64,000 bases of DNA from Streptomyces sp. BK340 (GTDB lineage Bacteria > Actinomycetota > Actinomycetes > Streptomycetales > Streptomycetaceae). Under the pieces are notes generated by a model, which worked only from the letters and a program-made list of their open reading frames with translations, made no database searches and was not told the origin of the DNA. The position numbers were made by a program, and so were the translations under genes. This document shows, one piece after another, positions 40,280 to 49,294 of the stretch; position 1 is the stretch's first letter; each line of letters opens with the position of its first letter. The stretch spans positions 62,001-126,000 of the forward strand of contig NZ_VISR01000015.1 in NCBI RefSeq assembly GCF_007827595.1, in the 5' to 3' direction.

Positions 40280-41524
40280 TCAGGAGCGTACTTCGAGCAG
40301 CGGGACCAGCTGCTCCGCGGGGGTCATCGAACCGTGGTTGCCGGTCAGCGACGACTCCTTGGGCTCCTGCTCGGAGGCGATGATCAGGACGTCGTCGTGC
40401 GCGGCCGCGACCACGTCACCGATGCGCGCGTACACCCGGTCGTCCACCTGCGGCCCGAACCAGCCCGCCGCGATCGCCTCGTCCCGCGAGGCCACCCAGA
40501 ACTGCTCGCCGAGCACCTCGCGCCAGACGGTCAGCACGTCGTTCTCGGCGCCCGGCACCGCGTACACGTGCCGCGCCCGTCCCTCCCCGCCGAGCAGGGC
40601 GACTCCGGCGCGCAGCTCCCAGTCCTCGTCGAAGTCGATGCGGTGCTGCTCGTCGAAGGGGACGTCGACCATGCCGTGGTCGGCGGTGACGTACAGGGCG
40701 CTGCGCGGGGGCAGCTGCTCGGCCAGGCGCTGGGCGAGCCGGTCGACGCACATGAGCTGTCCGCGCCAGGTGTCCGAGGCGACGCCGTAGCGGTGTCCGG
40801 CGCCGTCCAGCTCGGCGTAGTACGTGTACACCAGGGAGCGGTCACCGGCGGCCAGTTGCTCGGCGGCGAGGTCCATGCGGTCCTCGCCGGTGAGCCGTCC
40901 GTGGAAGGTGCCGCCACTGAGCGCGATCTTGGTCAGCGGGGTGTGCTGGAAGGTGGGCGAGGACACCTGGGCGGAGTGCACCCCGGCCTCGTGGGCCAGC
41001 TGGAAGATCGTGGGGTAAGGCTGCCAGGGGCGCGGGTCGGTGTACGGCTGCCAGCGGAGCTGGTTCATCAGCTCGCCGGTGGCCGGGTTGCGGACGGCGT
41101 AGCCGGGCAGGCCGTGGGCGCCCGGGGGCAGACCGGTACCGACGGAGGCCAGGGAGGTCGCGGTGGTCGCCGGGTAGCCGGCGGTGAGCGGTCGTCCGGT
41201 GCCGCCGCGCGAGCTGCCGAGCAGCGAGGTGAGGAAGGGGGCCTCGTCGGGGTGCGCCCGCAACTGCTCCCAGCCGAGCCCGTCGACCAGGAAGACACAG
41301 GCCCGGTCCACCGGGGTCAGCTCAGTGATCGCGGCGGTCGTGCCGGGTACGCCGAGGCCGGCGGCCAGGGTCGGGAGGAGGTCGGCGAGGGATCCGGTGC
41401 CGTACTCGGGCAGCGGCGCGGTGTCCAGGGGGAGCGGTTCGGGGTGGCCCCAGGAGTAAGGGGCGGCAGATGCGGGCACGGTGCGCCCTCGGTCATGGGC
41501 GGCGGAGGGAGACGGGTGGGACAT
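40280..41524 (-). CDS. Alkaline-phosphatase-superfamily phosphodiesterase/nucleotide pyrophosphatase
   Basis: The 414-aa protein has the metal-binding pattern of type I phosphodiesterases: LVDGLGWEQLR near 79-89 (first Asp), TAGYPATTATSLASVGTG near 114-131 with the nucleophile Thr, ELDGAGHRYG later (Asp and His), TADHGMVDVP and a last His in NHGSMTP. It hydrolyses phosphodiester or pyrophosphate bonds of an unknown substrate. ATG at 41524 overlaps the stop of the DUF5998 gene by 1 nt (TGATG), so the two are coupled. Confidence 0.85.
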   Translation of the reverse strand: MSHPSPSAAHDRGRTVPASAAPYSWGHPEPLPLDTAPLPEYGTGSLADLLPTLAAGLGVPGTTAAITELTPVDRACVFLVDGLGWEQLRAHPDEAPFLTSLLGSSRGGTGRPLTAGYPATTATSLASVGTGLPPGAHGLPGYAVRNPATGELMNQLRWQPYTDPRPWQPYPTIFQLAHEAGVHSAQVSSPTFQHTPLTKIALSGGTFHGRLTGEDRMDLAAEQLAAGDRSLVYTYYAELDGAGHRYGVASDTWRGQLMCVDRLAQRLAEQLPPRSALYVTADHGMVDVPFDEQHRIDFDEDWELRAGVALLGGEGRARHVYAVPGAENDVLTVWREVLGEQFWVASRDEAIAAGWFGPQVDDRVYARIGDVVAAAHDDVLIIASEQEPKESSLTGNHGSMTPAEQLVPLLEVRS

Positions 41525-42120
41525 CAGCGCGTGATGTCCGCGGTCGCCTCGGAGATGGCCTGCGCGAAGGCGAGCGTCTGGCGCACGGTCTCCGGGCCGT
41601 CCCCGGCCTCGCTGACGCGCAGGCTGAGGTCGTCCGCCGTGGAGTTGCCCGTGTAGCCGTGGTCGGCCTCACAGTTGGGGTCGCCGCAGGCGGCGGGCTC
41701 CAGGTCGATGCGGCTGACCGCGCCCCAGCCGATGGTCAGCACGACCTCGCGGGGCAGCGTGCCCGGCGTGTACTGCTCCGGGTTCGCGACGACGCGGCTG
41801 ACGACGACCGACGAGATCCGGCCGAGCTTCACGGACTCCGTGGACGTCGTGGCGTACGGCGTCGGGGAGGTGCTGTCGGCGGCCTGCTCGTCGGTGTGGC
41901 TGACGATGAACCGGTTGCCGGTGAGGACGAGGACGGTCACATGCCGCCGCACCTCGTTCTGGTCGAACGTCGTCTCCTGGTGGACCAGGTACGACCGGAT
42001 CGGCTCGCCGCCCACAGCGGCCTCCACCGCCTCGGACACGAGGGCCGGGTAGTAGCCGCTGCGCTCGATCGCCGTGCGCAGCCCCTGGGTCGTCGTACTG
42101 GTCTTGGCCATGGCGTCCAT
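41524..42120 (-). CDS. DUF5998 protein
   Basis: The 198-aa protein has VEAAVGGEPIRSYLVHQETTF, a conserved central FIVSHTDEQAAD and AACGDPNCEADHGYTGN with two cysteines, the marks of DUF5998, an actinobacterial family of unknown role. The start could be ATG 42120 or the ATG 9 nt later (MAKTSTTTQG). It is coupled to the phosphodiesterase gene by a 1-nt overlap, which suggests a shared job. Confidence 0.78.
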   Translation of the reverse strand: MDAMAKTSTTTQGLRTAIERSGYYPALVSEAVEAAVGGEPIRSYLVHQETTFDQNEVRRHVTVLVLTGNRFIVSHTDEQAADSTSPTPYATTSTESVKLGRISSVVVSRVVANPEQYTPGTLPREVVLTIGWGAVSRIDLEPAACGDPNCEADHGYTGNSTADDLSLRVSEAGDGPETVRQTLAFAQAISEATADITR

Positions 42121-42351
42121 CTTAATCCGTGGGCAAGGGGGGTCCGGGCCAGTCGCGCGTACCTGTGGCGGCCCTCGCACCCGTGCGCGAGTGCCGCGGG
42201 ACGAGTCCCGTCAGTATGTCCGGACGCTCGGCGGCGATCGGACGGGAGACGGGTTCGCGCCCGCCGGCATCCGCTTCGAACGCGACGACGACGGGCGGTG
42301 CTTCGCCCAGGGCGCGCACGAGCCTCGCGATCTCCACGGGCCCCCTCCCCC

Positions 42352-45216
42352 TCAGTAGGCCGGCAGTGTGCGCGGGCCCAGGTCGTCGCGGGCTGGTGGC
42401 GGGGCGAGCCGCAGGGTGGCGCCGAGGACGCTCACGCCGTGCTGGGCGACGACGACCGGCTCCAGGGTGACGGCGACGACCTCGGGGTGGTCGTCCACCA
42501 GCCGGGACACCCGCAGCAGCAGCTCCTCCAGCGCGGGTGTGTCCACGGGTGTGGAGCCGCGCCAGCCGAACAGCAGCGGCGCCGTCCGGATCGACCGCAC
42601 CAGTGAGGTCGCCTCCCGGTCGGTGACCGGGACCAGCCGGTGCGCCATGTCCCCGAGCAGTTGTGAGGCGGCCCCGGCGAGCCCGAAGGACAGCACGGCC
42701 CCTGCCGCCGGATCGATCACCGCCCGTACGACCGTGTCGACGCCGCGGGGCGCCATCCCCTGCACCACCGGCCGCAGCTCCTCGGACGGCCCGAAGAGCT
42801 CGGTCAACTCGGCGTAGGCCCTCCTCAGTTGCTCCTCGTCCGCCAGATCGAGGCGTACGCCGCCCAGGTCGGCCCGGTGCCTGAGGTGCGGGGCCGTGGC
42901 CTTGAGGGCCACGGGGTAGCCGAGGGTGCGGGCGGCCGCGGCGGCGGCGTCCGGGGTGGGGGCGGCCAGCGCCCGGCGCACGTGGACGCCGTACTTCTCG
43001 AGCAGCTCGCAGGTCTCCGCCTGCCCGGTCGTGAGCCCCTGCCCACGCTCCAGCAGTGCTCCGATCAGCTCGGCGGCCCCCTTCTCGTCGATGTCGTCGT
43101 ACTCCGGCACCTTGCCCGGATCGGCGGCCTCCCGCCGCCACTGCCCGTACTTCACGGCTTCGGCAAGGGCCCGGACGGCGCGCTCGGCGGCGGGGTAGGC
43201 GGGGATGAGGCGGGAGCCGGTGCCTTCAGGGGTGGGGTTCTCGGGGCTTTCGGGTACGGGTGTCGCCGCGGTGGGCAGTCGTTCCGCAGGGTGGAACGGG
43301 CGGGCGGCGCCCTCGGCGCCGGGTGCCTTCGCAAGGGCCTGCGGTGCCGTACTGGCCGCGGCCGACAACGCCTCCGCAAGCCCCCCGAGCTCCACGTGCA
43401 CCACCAGCACCGGCTTGCCCGGGACGGCAGCCGCAGCCGACCGGAGCGCCTCGGCCAGCTCCGCGTCCCCCGGTGATCCCTCCCCGATCGCCGGGATCGC
43501 CGTGACGACGACGGCGTCACACGTCTCGTCCGCCAGCGCCCGCGACAGCGCCCGGTGGAAGTCCGCCGCCGTCGCCCCGGTCGTCAGGTCCAGCGGCGGC
43601 GACGGCCGCAGCCCCTCCGCGAGACAGCGGTCGTACGTCAGCACGCCCAGCGACTCGGAGTTCCCGACGATCGCCACGCGCGGCCCCGTGGGCAGCGGCT
43701 GCCGGGCGAGCAGCAGCCCCGCGTCGACCAGTTCGGTGATGGTGTCGACCCGGATCACCCCGGCCTGCCGCAGCAGCGCGGAGACGGTCGCGTGCGGCAG
43801 CCGTGTGGCCCGTACCGCGTGCCCCTGCGGCGCGGATCCCACGCCCTGCACGACGACGAGCGGCTTCGCCGCCGCCGTGCGCCGGGCGAGGCGGGTGAAC
43901 TTGCGCGGGTTGCCGAGGGACTCCAGGTACATCAGGACGACATCGGTCTCCGGGTCGTCGTACCAGTACTGGAGGACGTCGTTGCCGGACACGTCGGCCC
44001 GGTTCCCGGCGGACACGAAGGTGGACACCCCGGTGACCCCGGTGACGCCTCCCCCGCGCCGGTGCAGCCGGGACAGCAGCGCGATACCGATGGCCCCCGA
44101 CTGTGTGAACAGGCCGATGCGGCCCGGGCGGGGCATCTCGGGTGCGAGCGAGGCGTTCAGCAGGACGTCCGGCGCGGTGTTGATGACACCGAAGGCGTTC
44201 GGGCCGATGATCCGCATGCCGTACGCGCGCGCGAGCCGGACCAGGGCCCGCTGCCGCTCGCGCCCCTCGGGCCCGCTCTCGGCGTACCCGGCCGACAGGA
44301 CGACCAGTCCCTGCACCCCGTGCTCGCCGCACTCGGCGACGACCGCGGGCACGTGCTCGGCCGGTACGGCGACGACGGCGAGGTCCACCGGGCCGTCGAT
44401 GTCCCGCACCGAGCGGTACGCGCGCACCCCGTCGACCTCCTTGAGGTCCTCGGGGAAGGCCTTGTTCACGGCGTACAGATCGCCGGGGTGGCCGGCGTCC
44501 CGGATGTTGCCGAGGACGCTGCGGCCCACCCCGCCGGGCGCGCGGCCGACGCCGACGACCGCGACGGAGCCGGGCGCCAGCAGTCGCCGTACCGAGCGGG
44601 CCTCGGCGCGCTGCTCCCGCGCGCGCTGCACCGCGAGCGAGCGGTCGGTGGGCTCGAGGTCGAACTCCAGGCGTACGACGCCGTCCTCGAAACTGCGCTT
44701 CTGCGTGTACCCGGCATCCGTGAACACCTTGATCATCTTGGTGTTGGCGGGCAGCACCTCGGCGGCGAAGCGGCGGATCCCGCGCTCGCGGGCGACGGCG
44801 GCGATGTGCTCCAGGAGGGCGGAAGCGACCCCGCGGCCCTGGTGGGCGTCCTGCACCAGGAAGGCGACCTCGGCCTCGTCGGCGGGCGCGGAGGCGGGCC
44901 GACCGTCGGGACCAATGCGGTCATAGCGTACGGTGGCGATGAACTCGCCGCCGATCGTGGCGGCAAGTCCCACCCTGTCCACGAAGTCGTGGTGCGTGAA
45001 GCGGTGGACGTCCTTGGCGGAGAGCCGTGGGTACGGCGCGAAGAAGCGGTAGTACTTCGACTCGTCCGAGACCTGCTCGTAGAAGCTGACGAGGCGGTCG
45101 GCGTCATCAACGGTGATGGGCCGGATGCGCGCGGCACCCCCGTCGCGCAGCACAACGTCCGCCTCCCAGTGGGCGGGGTACTCGTGCCGGTCCTGCCGGT
45201 CCGCCGGGCTCTGCAT
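42352..45216 (-). CDS. GNAT domain fused to NDP-forming acyl-CoA synthetase, protein acetyltransferase type
   Basis: The 954-aa protein has an N-terminal GNAT domain (residues about 20-180; acetyl-CoA loop VQDAHQGRGVASALLE near 127-142), followed by the NDP-forming acyl-CoA synthetase array: CoA-binding domain (GSVAVVGVGRAPGGVGRSVL), succinyl-CoA-ligase-like domains (LFTQSGAIGIALLSRL; VAIVGNSESLGVL) and an ATP-grasp domain (LEKYGVHVRRALA; GYPVALKATAPHLRHR; EPVVVAQHG). This is the layout of Pat-type lysine acetyltransferases that modify acyl-CoA synthetases in response to acetyl-CoA; other members put GNAT at the C-terminus. ATG at 45216. It is divergent from ptsH. Confidence 0.85.
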   Translation of the reverse strand: MQSPADRQDRHEYPAHWEADVVLRDGGAARIRPITVDDADRLVSFYEQVSDESKYYRFFAPYPRLSAKDVHRFTHHDFVDRVGLAATIGGEFIATVRYDRIGPDGRPASAPADEAEVAFLVQDAHQGRGVASALLEHIAAVARERGIRRFAAEVLPANTKMIKVFTDAGYTQKRSFEDGVVRLEFDLEPTDRSLAVQRAREQRAEARSVRRLLAPGSVAVVGVGRAPGGVGRSVLGNIRDAGHPGDLYAVNKAFPEDLKEVDGVRAYRSVRDIDGPVDLAVVAVPAEHVPAVVAECGEHGVQGLVVLSAGYAESGPEGRERQRALVRLARAYGMRIIGPNAFGVINTAPDVLLNASLAPEMPRPGRIGLFTQSGAIGIALLSRLHRRGGGVTGVTGVSTFVSAGNRADVSGNDVLQYWYDDPETDVVLMYLESLGNPRKFTRLARRTAAAKPLVVVQGVGSAPQGHAVRATRLPHATVSALLRQAGVIRVDTITELVDAGLLLARQPLPTGPRVAIVGNSESLGVLTYDRCLAEGLRPSPPLDLTTGATAADFHRALSRALADETCDAVVVTAIPAIGEGSPGDAELAEALRSAAAAVPGKPVLVVHVELGGLAEALSAAASTAPQALAKAPGAEGAARPFHPAERLPTAATPVPESPENPTPEGTGSRLIPAYPAAERAVRALAEAVKYGQWRREAADPGKVPEYDDIDEKGAAELIGALLERGQGLTTGQAETCELLEKYGVHVRRALAAPTPDAAAAAARTLGYPVALKATAPHLRHRADLGGVRLDLADEEQLRRAYAELTELFGPSEELRPVVQGMAPRGVDTVVRAVIDPAAGAVLSFGLAGAASQLLGDMAHRLVPVTDREATSLVRSIRTAPLLFGWRGSTPVDTPALEELLLRVSRLVDDHPEVVAVTLEPVVVAQHGVSVLGATLRLAPPPARDDLGPRTLPAY

Positions 45217-45392
45217 GGGCCCCAGAGTAAGGCTCGCGTACGACAACGGCGCGAGGCAGTCTGTGAGGACGGAAGCCGGACCGAGGCCGCGGTCCGGCGA
45301 CACACCGGAGCGGAACGAAGGTCCGCGCCGGGCACGCTTCGCGATATGGGAAACTGGTCTAGACAACCCTGAACACCGAAGGGCAGCAACAC

Positions 45393-45674
45393 ATGGCTGA
45401 GCGCCGCGTCAACGTCGGCTGGGCCGAGGGCCTCCACGCCCGTCCCGCCTCCATCTTCGTCCGGGCCGCCACGGCCGCAGGTGTCCCGGTGACGATCGCC
45501 AAGGCTGACGGCAACCCCGTCAACGCGGCCTCCATGCTGGCTGTCCTGGGCCTGGGCGCCCAGGGCGGCGAGGAGATCGTCCTCGCCTCCGACGCCGAGG
45601 GCGCGGACATCGCCCTGGACCGTCTGGCCAAGCTGGTCTCCGAGGGCCTGGAAGAGCTCCCCGAGACCGTCTGA
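45393..45674 (+). CDS. ptsH: Phosphocarrier protein HPr
   Basis: The 93-aa protein carries phosphate from enzyme I to PTS sugar permeases. His15 in GLHARPAS is the phosphorylation site and Ser47 in NAASMLAV is in the position of the regulatory serine. Length and fold are normal. ATG at 45393 follows GAAGGGCAGC. A strong terminator lies 13 nt after the stop, so it is a one-gene unit. Confidence 0.95.
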   Translation: MAERRVNVGWAEGLHARPASIFVRAATAAGVPVTIAKADGNPVNAASMLAVLGLGAQGGEEIVLASDAEGADIALDRLAKLVSEGLEELPETV

Positions 45675-45686
45675 GGCATGCCGGTG

Positions 45687-45717
45687 AGCCGCGCCACCCT
45701 TTCCGGGTGGCGCGGCT
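45687..45717. terminator. Terminator hairpin after ptsH
   Basis: AGCCGCGCCACCC and GGGTGGCGCGGCT form a perfect 13-bp stem with a 5-nt loop, followed by TCC. Confidence 0.85.
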
Positions 45718-45857
45718 TCCGCGTTTTTGGTGCCCGGTCCGGGAAATTCACCGCAGGCACACCGAAGGCGCGCTACCGTGAATTGACGGCGCGCCGGAGA
45801 AAAGGGCAGCGGAAATATCCGCCCACCGAATATCCCTCTTTGTATACGGCGCCCGTG

Positions 45858-46553
45858 TTAATGCCGCAGGCTCGGCATGTTTACGGCATGTTGCGAGTTC
45901 CTCACACGTTCGGGACGGTCCCCGCCCGAGGCGAACCGCAGCCGGTGCGCAGCCGTCGCGCGCTCGGTGTGCATCGCCGTGATCGCCCGCGCGCGCTCGC
46001 TGTCGCCGCGTGCCACGGCGTCCACGATCGCGCCGTGCTCCGCCCAGCAGTCCACCGGGCTCGGCGGCGCCGGCACCGTGTACATCCAGGCGATCTTGTG
46101 CCGCAGCTGGGTCAGCATCGAGGTCAGCGAAGGGCTTGCGGAGGCCTGCGCCAGCGTCTCGTGGAACCAGGCGCCCAGCGAGCGCAGGTCCTCGCTGTTG
46201 CCCCGCCTGGCCCGCTCCTGGCCCAGCCGGACCAGGCCCCGCAGCACCTTCAGATGGGCCTCGGTGCGCCGCTGGGCGGCCCGGGAGGCGCCGAGCGGCT
46301 CCAGGAGCGTGCGCATCTCCAGCAGGTCGACGGCCTCCTGCTCGGTCGGCTCGGCCACACACGCGCCCGCGTGCCGCCGGGTCACCACGAAGCCCTCCGC
46401 CTCCAGGGTGCGCAGGGCCTCACGGACGGGGACGCGCGAGACGCCGTAACGACGGGCGAGGACTTCCTCGGTGAGGCGGCCGCCGCGCTCGTAGACACCC
46501 GCGACGATGTCGTCCCGGATCGCCGTGCACACCGAATGCGCCGGAATACGCAT
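45858..46553 (-). CDS. GntR-family transcriptional regulator (FadR/FCD type)
   Basis: The 231-aa protein has the GntR winged helix (RLTEEVLARRYGVSRVPVRE near 26-45, then ALRTLEAEGFVV) and an all-helical FCD ligand domain with metal-type His and Glu (FHETLAQAS; WAEHGAIVDAV; AMHTERA). ATG at 46553 gives MRIPAHSVCTAIRDDI. FCD members sense small organic acids, but no target operon is adjacent. It is convergent with ptsH and downstream of the M23 gene. Confidence 0.85.
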   Translation of the reverse strand: MRIPAHSVCTAIRDDIVAGVYERGGRLTEEVLARRYGVSRVPVREALRTLEAEGFVVTRRHAGACVAEPTEQEAVDLLEMRTLLEPLGASRAAQRRTEAHLKVLRGLVRLGQERARRGNSEDLRSLGAWFHETLAQASASPSLTSMLTQLRHKIAWMYTVPAPPSPVDCWAEHGAIVDAVARGDSERARAITAMHTERATAAHRLRFASGGDRPERVRNSQHAVNMPSLRH

Positions 46554-46702
46554 GACCGACCTCCGCCTTAATCCCCGTGAAACGCCGACGATGGACGTCC
46601 GTTCCGTGACTCTATTGCAATGAGCCGGAATTTCCGACGGCAGGCCGGAATCCATGGATATTTTTTGGACAGCGGGTGCGGCGGACACCGCGAAAAACGG
46701 CG

Positions 46703-46728
46703 AAAGCCCCGGCTCGCGAGCCGGGGCT
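46703..46728. terminator. Terminator hairpin after the M23 peptidase
   Basis: AAGCCCCGGCTC-GC-GAGCCGGGGCTT is a 26-nt perfect palindrome just after the M23 gene on the minus strand. Confidence 0.85.
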
Positions 46729-46751
46729 TCGGGATGTCGTGTGCCGGAGCG

Positions 46752-47507
46752 TCAGACGTTCACGCCGTGCTGGCGGAGATAGGCGATCGGGTCGACGTCC
46801 GAGCCGTACTCGGGGGTCGTACGGGCCTCGAAGTGCAGGTGCGGTCCGGTGACGTTGCCGGTCGCCCCGGACAGACCGATCTGCTGGCCCGAGAGGACCT
46901 TCTGGCCCACGACGACGCCGATGGACGACAGGTGGCCGTACTGGGTGTACATGCCGTCGGCCATCCGGATCACGATCTGGTTGCCGTACGCGCCGCCCCA
47001 GCCGGTGGAGACGACCGTGCCGGAGCCGACCGCGTGGACGGACGTACCGCTGGCCGCGTGGAAGTCGATGCCGGTGTGGGAACCGGAGGACCACAGGGAG
47101 CTGCTGGCCTTGTAGCCGGTGGAGACGTAGGAGTGCGCGATCGGGGCGACGAACGCGTTCAGGCGCTTGCGCTCGGCCTCTCGCGCGGCGCGGGCCTGGG
47201 CCTCGCGCTCCTTCTTCGCCTCCTCGGCGGCCACCTTGGCCGCGGCCTCCTCGGCCGCCTTCTGCCGGGCGGCCACCAGCTGGGCCTCGGCCTGCGCGTC
47301 GATCTGCTCGGCGACCGTGTCGCTGACGGTGATGACCGGGGTGAGGCCGGTGTCCTCGACCGAGTTGTCCGCGGCGAGCGCCGGGCTGGCCGCCAGGGTG
47401 CCGACGACACCGGTGGTGGTGAGGGCCGCGACACCGGCCGCCTGGACGGTGGTGCGCTTGACCCGGCCGGGCTTGCGGTGCTTCCCGGTGGCGTACATGA
47501 ACGCCAT
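46752..47507 (-). CDS. Secreted M23 (LytM) peptidase
   Basis: The 251-aa protein has a basic start and hydrophobic signal region ending ASPALAADN near 47, so it is exported. An Ala/Glu-rich coiled coil covers about 65-115. The LytM domain has zinc ligands His144 and Asp148 (SHTGIDFH) and His225 with catalytic His223 (GPHLHFE). It should cut peptidoglycan cross-links. ATG at 47507 is near GGAAAGGACC. A long leader contains a c-di-AMP riboswitch, which agrees with the habit of streptomycetes to control wall hydrolases this way. Confidence 0.9.
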   Translation of the reverse strand: MAFMYATGKHRKPGRVKRTTVQAAGVAALTTTGVVGTLAASPALAADNSVEDTGLTPVITVSDTVAEQIDAQAEAQLVAARQKAAEEAAAKVAAEEAKKEREAQARAAREAERKRLNAFVAPIAHSYVSTGYKASSSLWSSGSHTGIDFHAASGTSVHAVGSGTVVSTGWGGAYGNQIVIRMADGMYTQYGHLSSIGVVVGQKVLSGQQIGLSGATGNVTGPHLHFEARTTPEYGSDVDPIAYLRQHGVNV

Positions 47508-47534
47508 GAAGTGGCTGGTCCTTTCCTTCCCTCT

Positions 47535-47672
47535 CGCCTACCGGGTTAGCTGACGGGTTCGGAGCAGGAAGGTCTCCTACGGACCCCCTCGCCGGAGCGC
47601 GGGCGTCCGATTCACCCCAGGGACTGCGGTGGGTCCCCGGCTCCCCTGGCTCGCGCCGTGGGGGACTCGGCG
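47535..47672 (-). promoter_or_regulatory. c-di-AMP riboswitch (ydaO/yuaA class)
   Basis: Read on the minus strand, the leader starts CGCCGAGTCCCCC, continues GGAGCCGGGGACCCACC, then TGGGGTGAATCGG and GTAGGAGACCTTCCTGC, and ends CCGAACCCGTCAGCTAACCC and GGTAGGCG. These blocks, in this order, are the conserved core of the ydaO class; the outer CGCC (47672-47669) pairs with GGCG (47538-47535). The distance to the M23 start is 28 nt, which suits control of transcription end or translation. Confidence 0.85.
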
Positions 47673-47679
47673 ATGACTG

Positions 47680-47846
47680 TCCGGTGCCGCGGGCGCGGCG
47701 CACTGCCTGACGAACAGCCCGGTCGACGCTATGCGGCCCGACTTTCGATCCCCAAACGGATCCGGGCTTTTGTAGCGCATCCCACAGGCCAGACAGGCAA
47801 CCTCTGCCGCAATTCGGACATCTGAGGAAGGGCTGTGCACGGCAAA
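47680..47846. other. Promoter stretch of the M23 gene
   Basis: No gene. The region lies upstream of the riboswitch and should hold its promoter; no clear -10/-35 seen. Confidence 0.35.
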
Positions 47847-47879
47847 GGGCCCTGACGAACCGTCGGATCGTCAGGGCCC
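47847..47879. terminator. Terminator hairpin of the M16 operon
   Basis: GGGCCCTGACGA and TCGTCAGGGCCC form a perfect 12-bp stem with a 9-nt loop just downstream of the second M16 gene. Confidence 0.8.
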
Positions 47880-47905
47880 CACGCGCGCGGGGTGCCGTGA
47901 TGCCG

Positions 47906-49294
47906 CTACTCGGCCGCCACGACGGTGACTTCGCCGATGCCGAGTGCCTCGACCGGCGCCTTGATCTCGGCCGCGTCACCCACGAGGACGGTCACCAGAC
48001 GGTCCACCGGGAAGGCGTTGATGACCGCCGCGGTGGCCTCCACGGTGCCGGTGCCGGCGAGCTGTTGATACAGGGTCGCCTGGAAGTCGTCGGGCAGGTA
48101 CTGCTCGACCTGGTCCGCCAGCGTGCTCGCGACGGCCGCCGCGGTCTCGTACTTCAGCGGCGCCACACCGACCAGGTTCTGCACGGCGACGTCCCGCTCG
48201 GCGTCGGTCAGGCCCTCCGCCGCGAGTGTGCGCAGCACCGTCCACAGGTCCTGCAGGGCGGGACCCGTGTTCGGGGTGTCCACGGAGCCGCTGATGGCGA
48301 GCATCGCGGCGCCCGAGCCGTCCGGCGCGGAACGCAGGACCTGTCCGAAGGAGCGCACGCCGTAGGTGTAGCCCTTCTCCTCGCGCAGGACGCGGTCCAG
48401 GCGGGAGGTGAGGGTGCCGCCGAGGCAGTAGGTACCGAGCACCTGGGCGGGCCACACACGGTCGTGCCGGTCGGCCCCGATCCGGCCGATGAGCAGCTGG
48501 GTCTGGACGGCGCCCGGCCGGTCGACGATGACCACCCGGCCGGTGTCGTCGGCGCTCACCGGCGGCACGGGCCGCGGCGTGCCCGGCGTGCCGGTCCAGG
48601 CGCCCAGGGTGTCGGCGAGCAGCTCGTCCAGGTCGGTTCCGGTGAGGTCACCGACGACGACCGCGGTGGCCGTGGCGGGCCGCACATGGCGGTCGTAGAA
48701 GGCGCGTACGGCCGCCGCGTCGATCTTCTCGACCGTCTCCTCGGTGCCCTGGCGCGGCCGCGACATGCGCGAGGTCGCCGGGAACAGCTCCTTGGAGAGT
48801 TCCTTGGCGGCGCGGCGGGCCGGGTTGGCCAGCTCGTGCGGGATCTCGTCCAGGCGGTTGCGGACCAGCCGCTCGACCTCGCTGTCGTCGAAGGCGGGCG
48901 CGCGCAGGGCGTCGGCGAGCAGGCCGAGGCCCTTGGCCAGGCGGGAGGCCGGGACCTCCAGGCTGAGGCGGACGCCGGGGTGGTCGGCGTGCGCGTCCAG
49001 CGTGGCGCCGGCCCGCTCCAGCTCGGCGGCGAACTCCTCGGCGGAGTGCTTGTCGGTGCCCTCCGAGAAGGCCCGCGCCATGATCGTGGCGACGCCCTCC
49101 AGGCCGGGCTTCTCGGCGTCCAGGGGCGCGTCCAGCAGCACCTCGACGGCGACGACCTGCTGGCCGGGGCGGTGGCAGCGCAGCACGGTCAGGCCGTTGT
49201 CCAGCGTGCCGCGCTCGGGAGCGGGAAACGCCCACGGCCTGGCCTCGCCCGGCTGCGGCTGGGGGTGGAAGTCCATCGTGGCGAGCTCGGTCAC
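47906..49294 (-). CDS. M16-family peptidase subunit without zinc motif
   Basis: The 462-aa protein has the two M16 half-folds (LDNGLTVLRC start, HPGVRLSLEVPA, then the second domain with REEKGYTYGVRSF, the Arg-Tyr pair seen in the non-catalytic partner). The zinc site HxxEH is absent; the equivalent stretch reads GLEGVATIMARAFSEG. It is thus the substrate-binding subunit of a two-protein M16B peptidase, like the beta-type chain. GTG at 49294 overlaps the TGA of the catalytic gene (GTGA). Confidence 0.85.
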   Translation of the reverse strand: MTELATMDFHPQPQPGEARPWAFPAPERGTLDNGLTVLRCHRPGQQVVAVEVLLDAPLDAEKPGLEGVATIMARAFSEGTDKHSAEEFAAELERAGATLDAHADHPGVRLSLEVPASRLAKGLGLLADALRAPAFDDSEVERLVRNRLDEIPHELANPARRAAKELSKELFPATSRMSRPRQGTEETVEKIDAAAVRAFYDRHVRPATATAVVVGDLTGTDLDELLADTLGAWTGTPGTPRPVPPVSADDTGRVVIVDRPGAVQTQLLIGRIGADRHDRVWPAQVLGTYCLGGTLTSRLDRVLREEKGYTYGVRSFGQVLRSAPDGSGAAMLAISGSVDTPNTGPALQDLWTVLRTLAAEGLTDAERDVAVQNLVGVAPLKYETAAAVASTLADQVEQYLPDDFQATLYQQLAGTGTVEATAAVINAFPVDRLVTVLVGDAAEIKAPVEALGIGEVTVVAAE

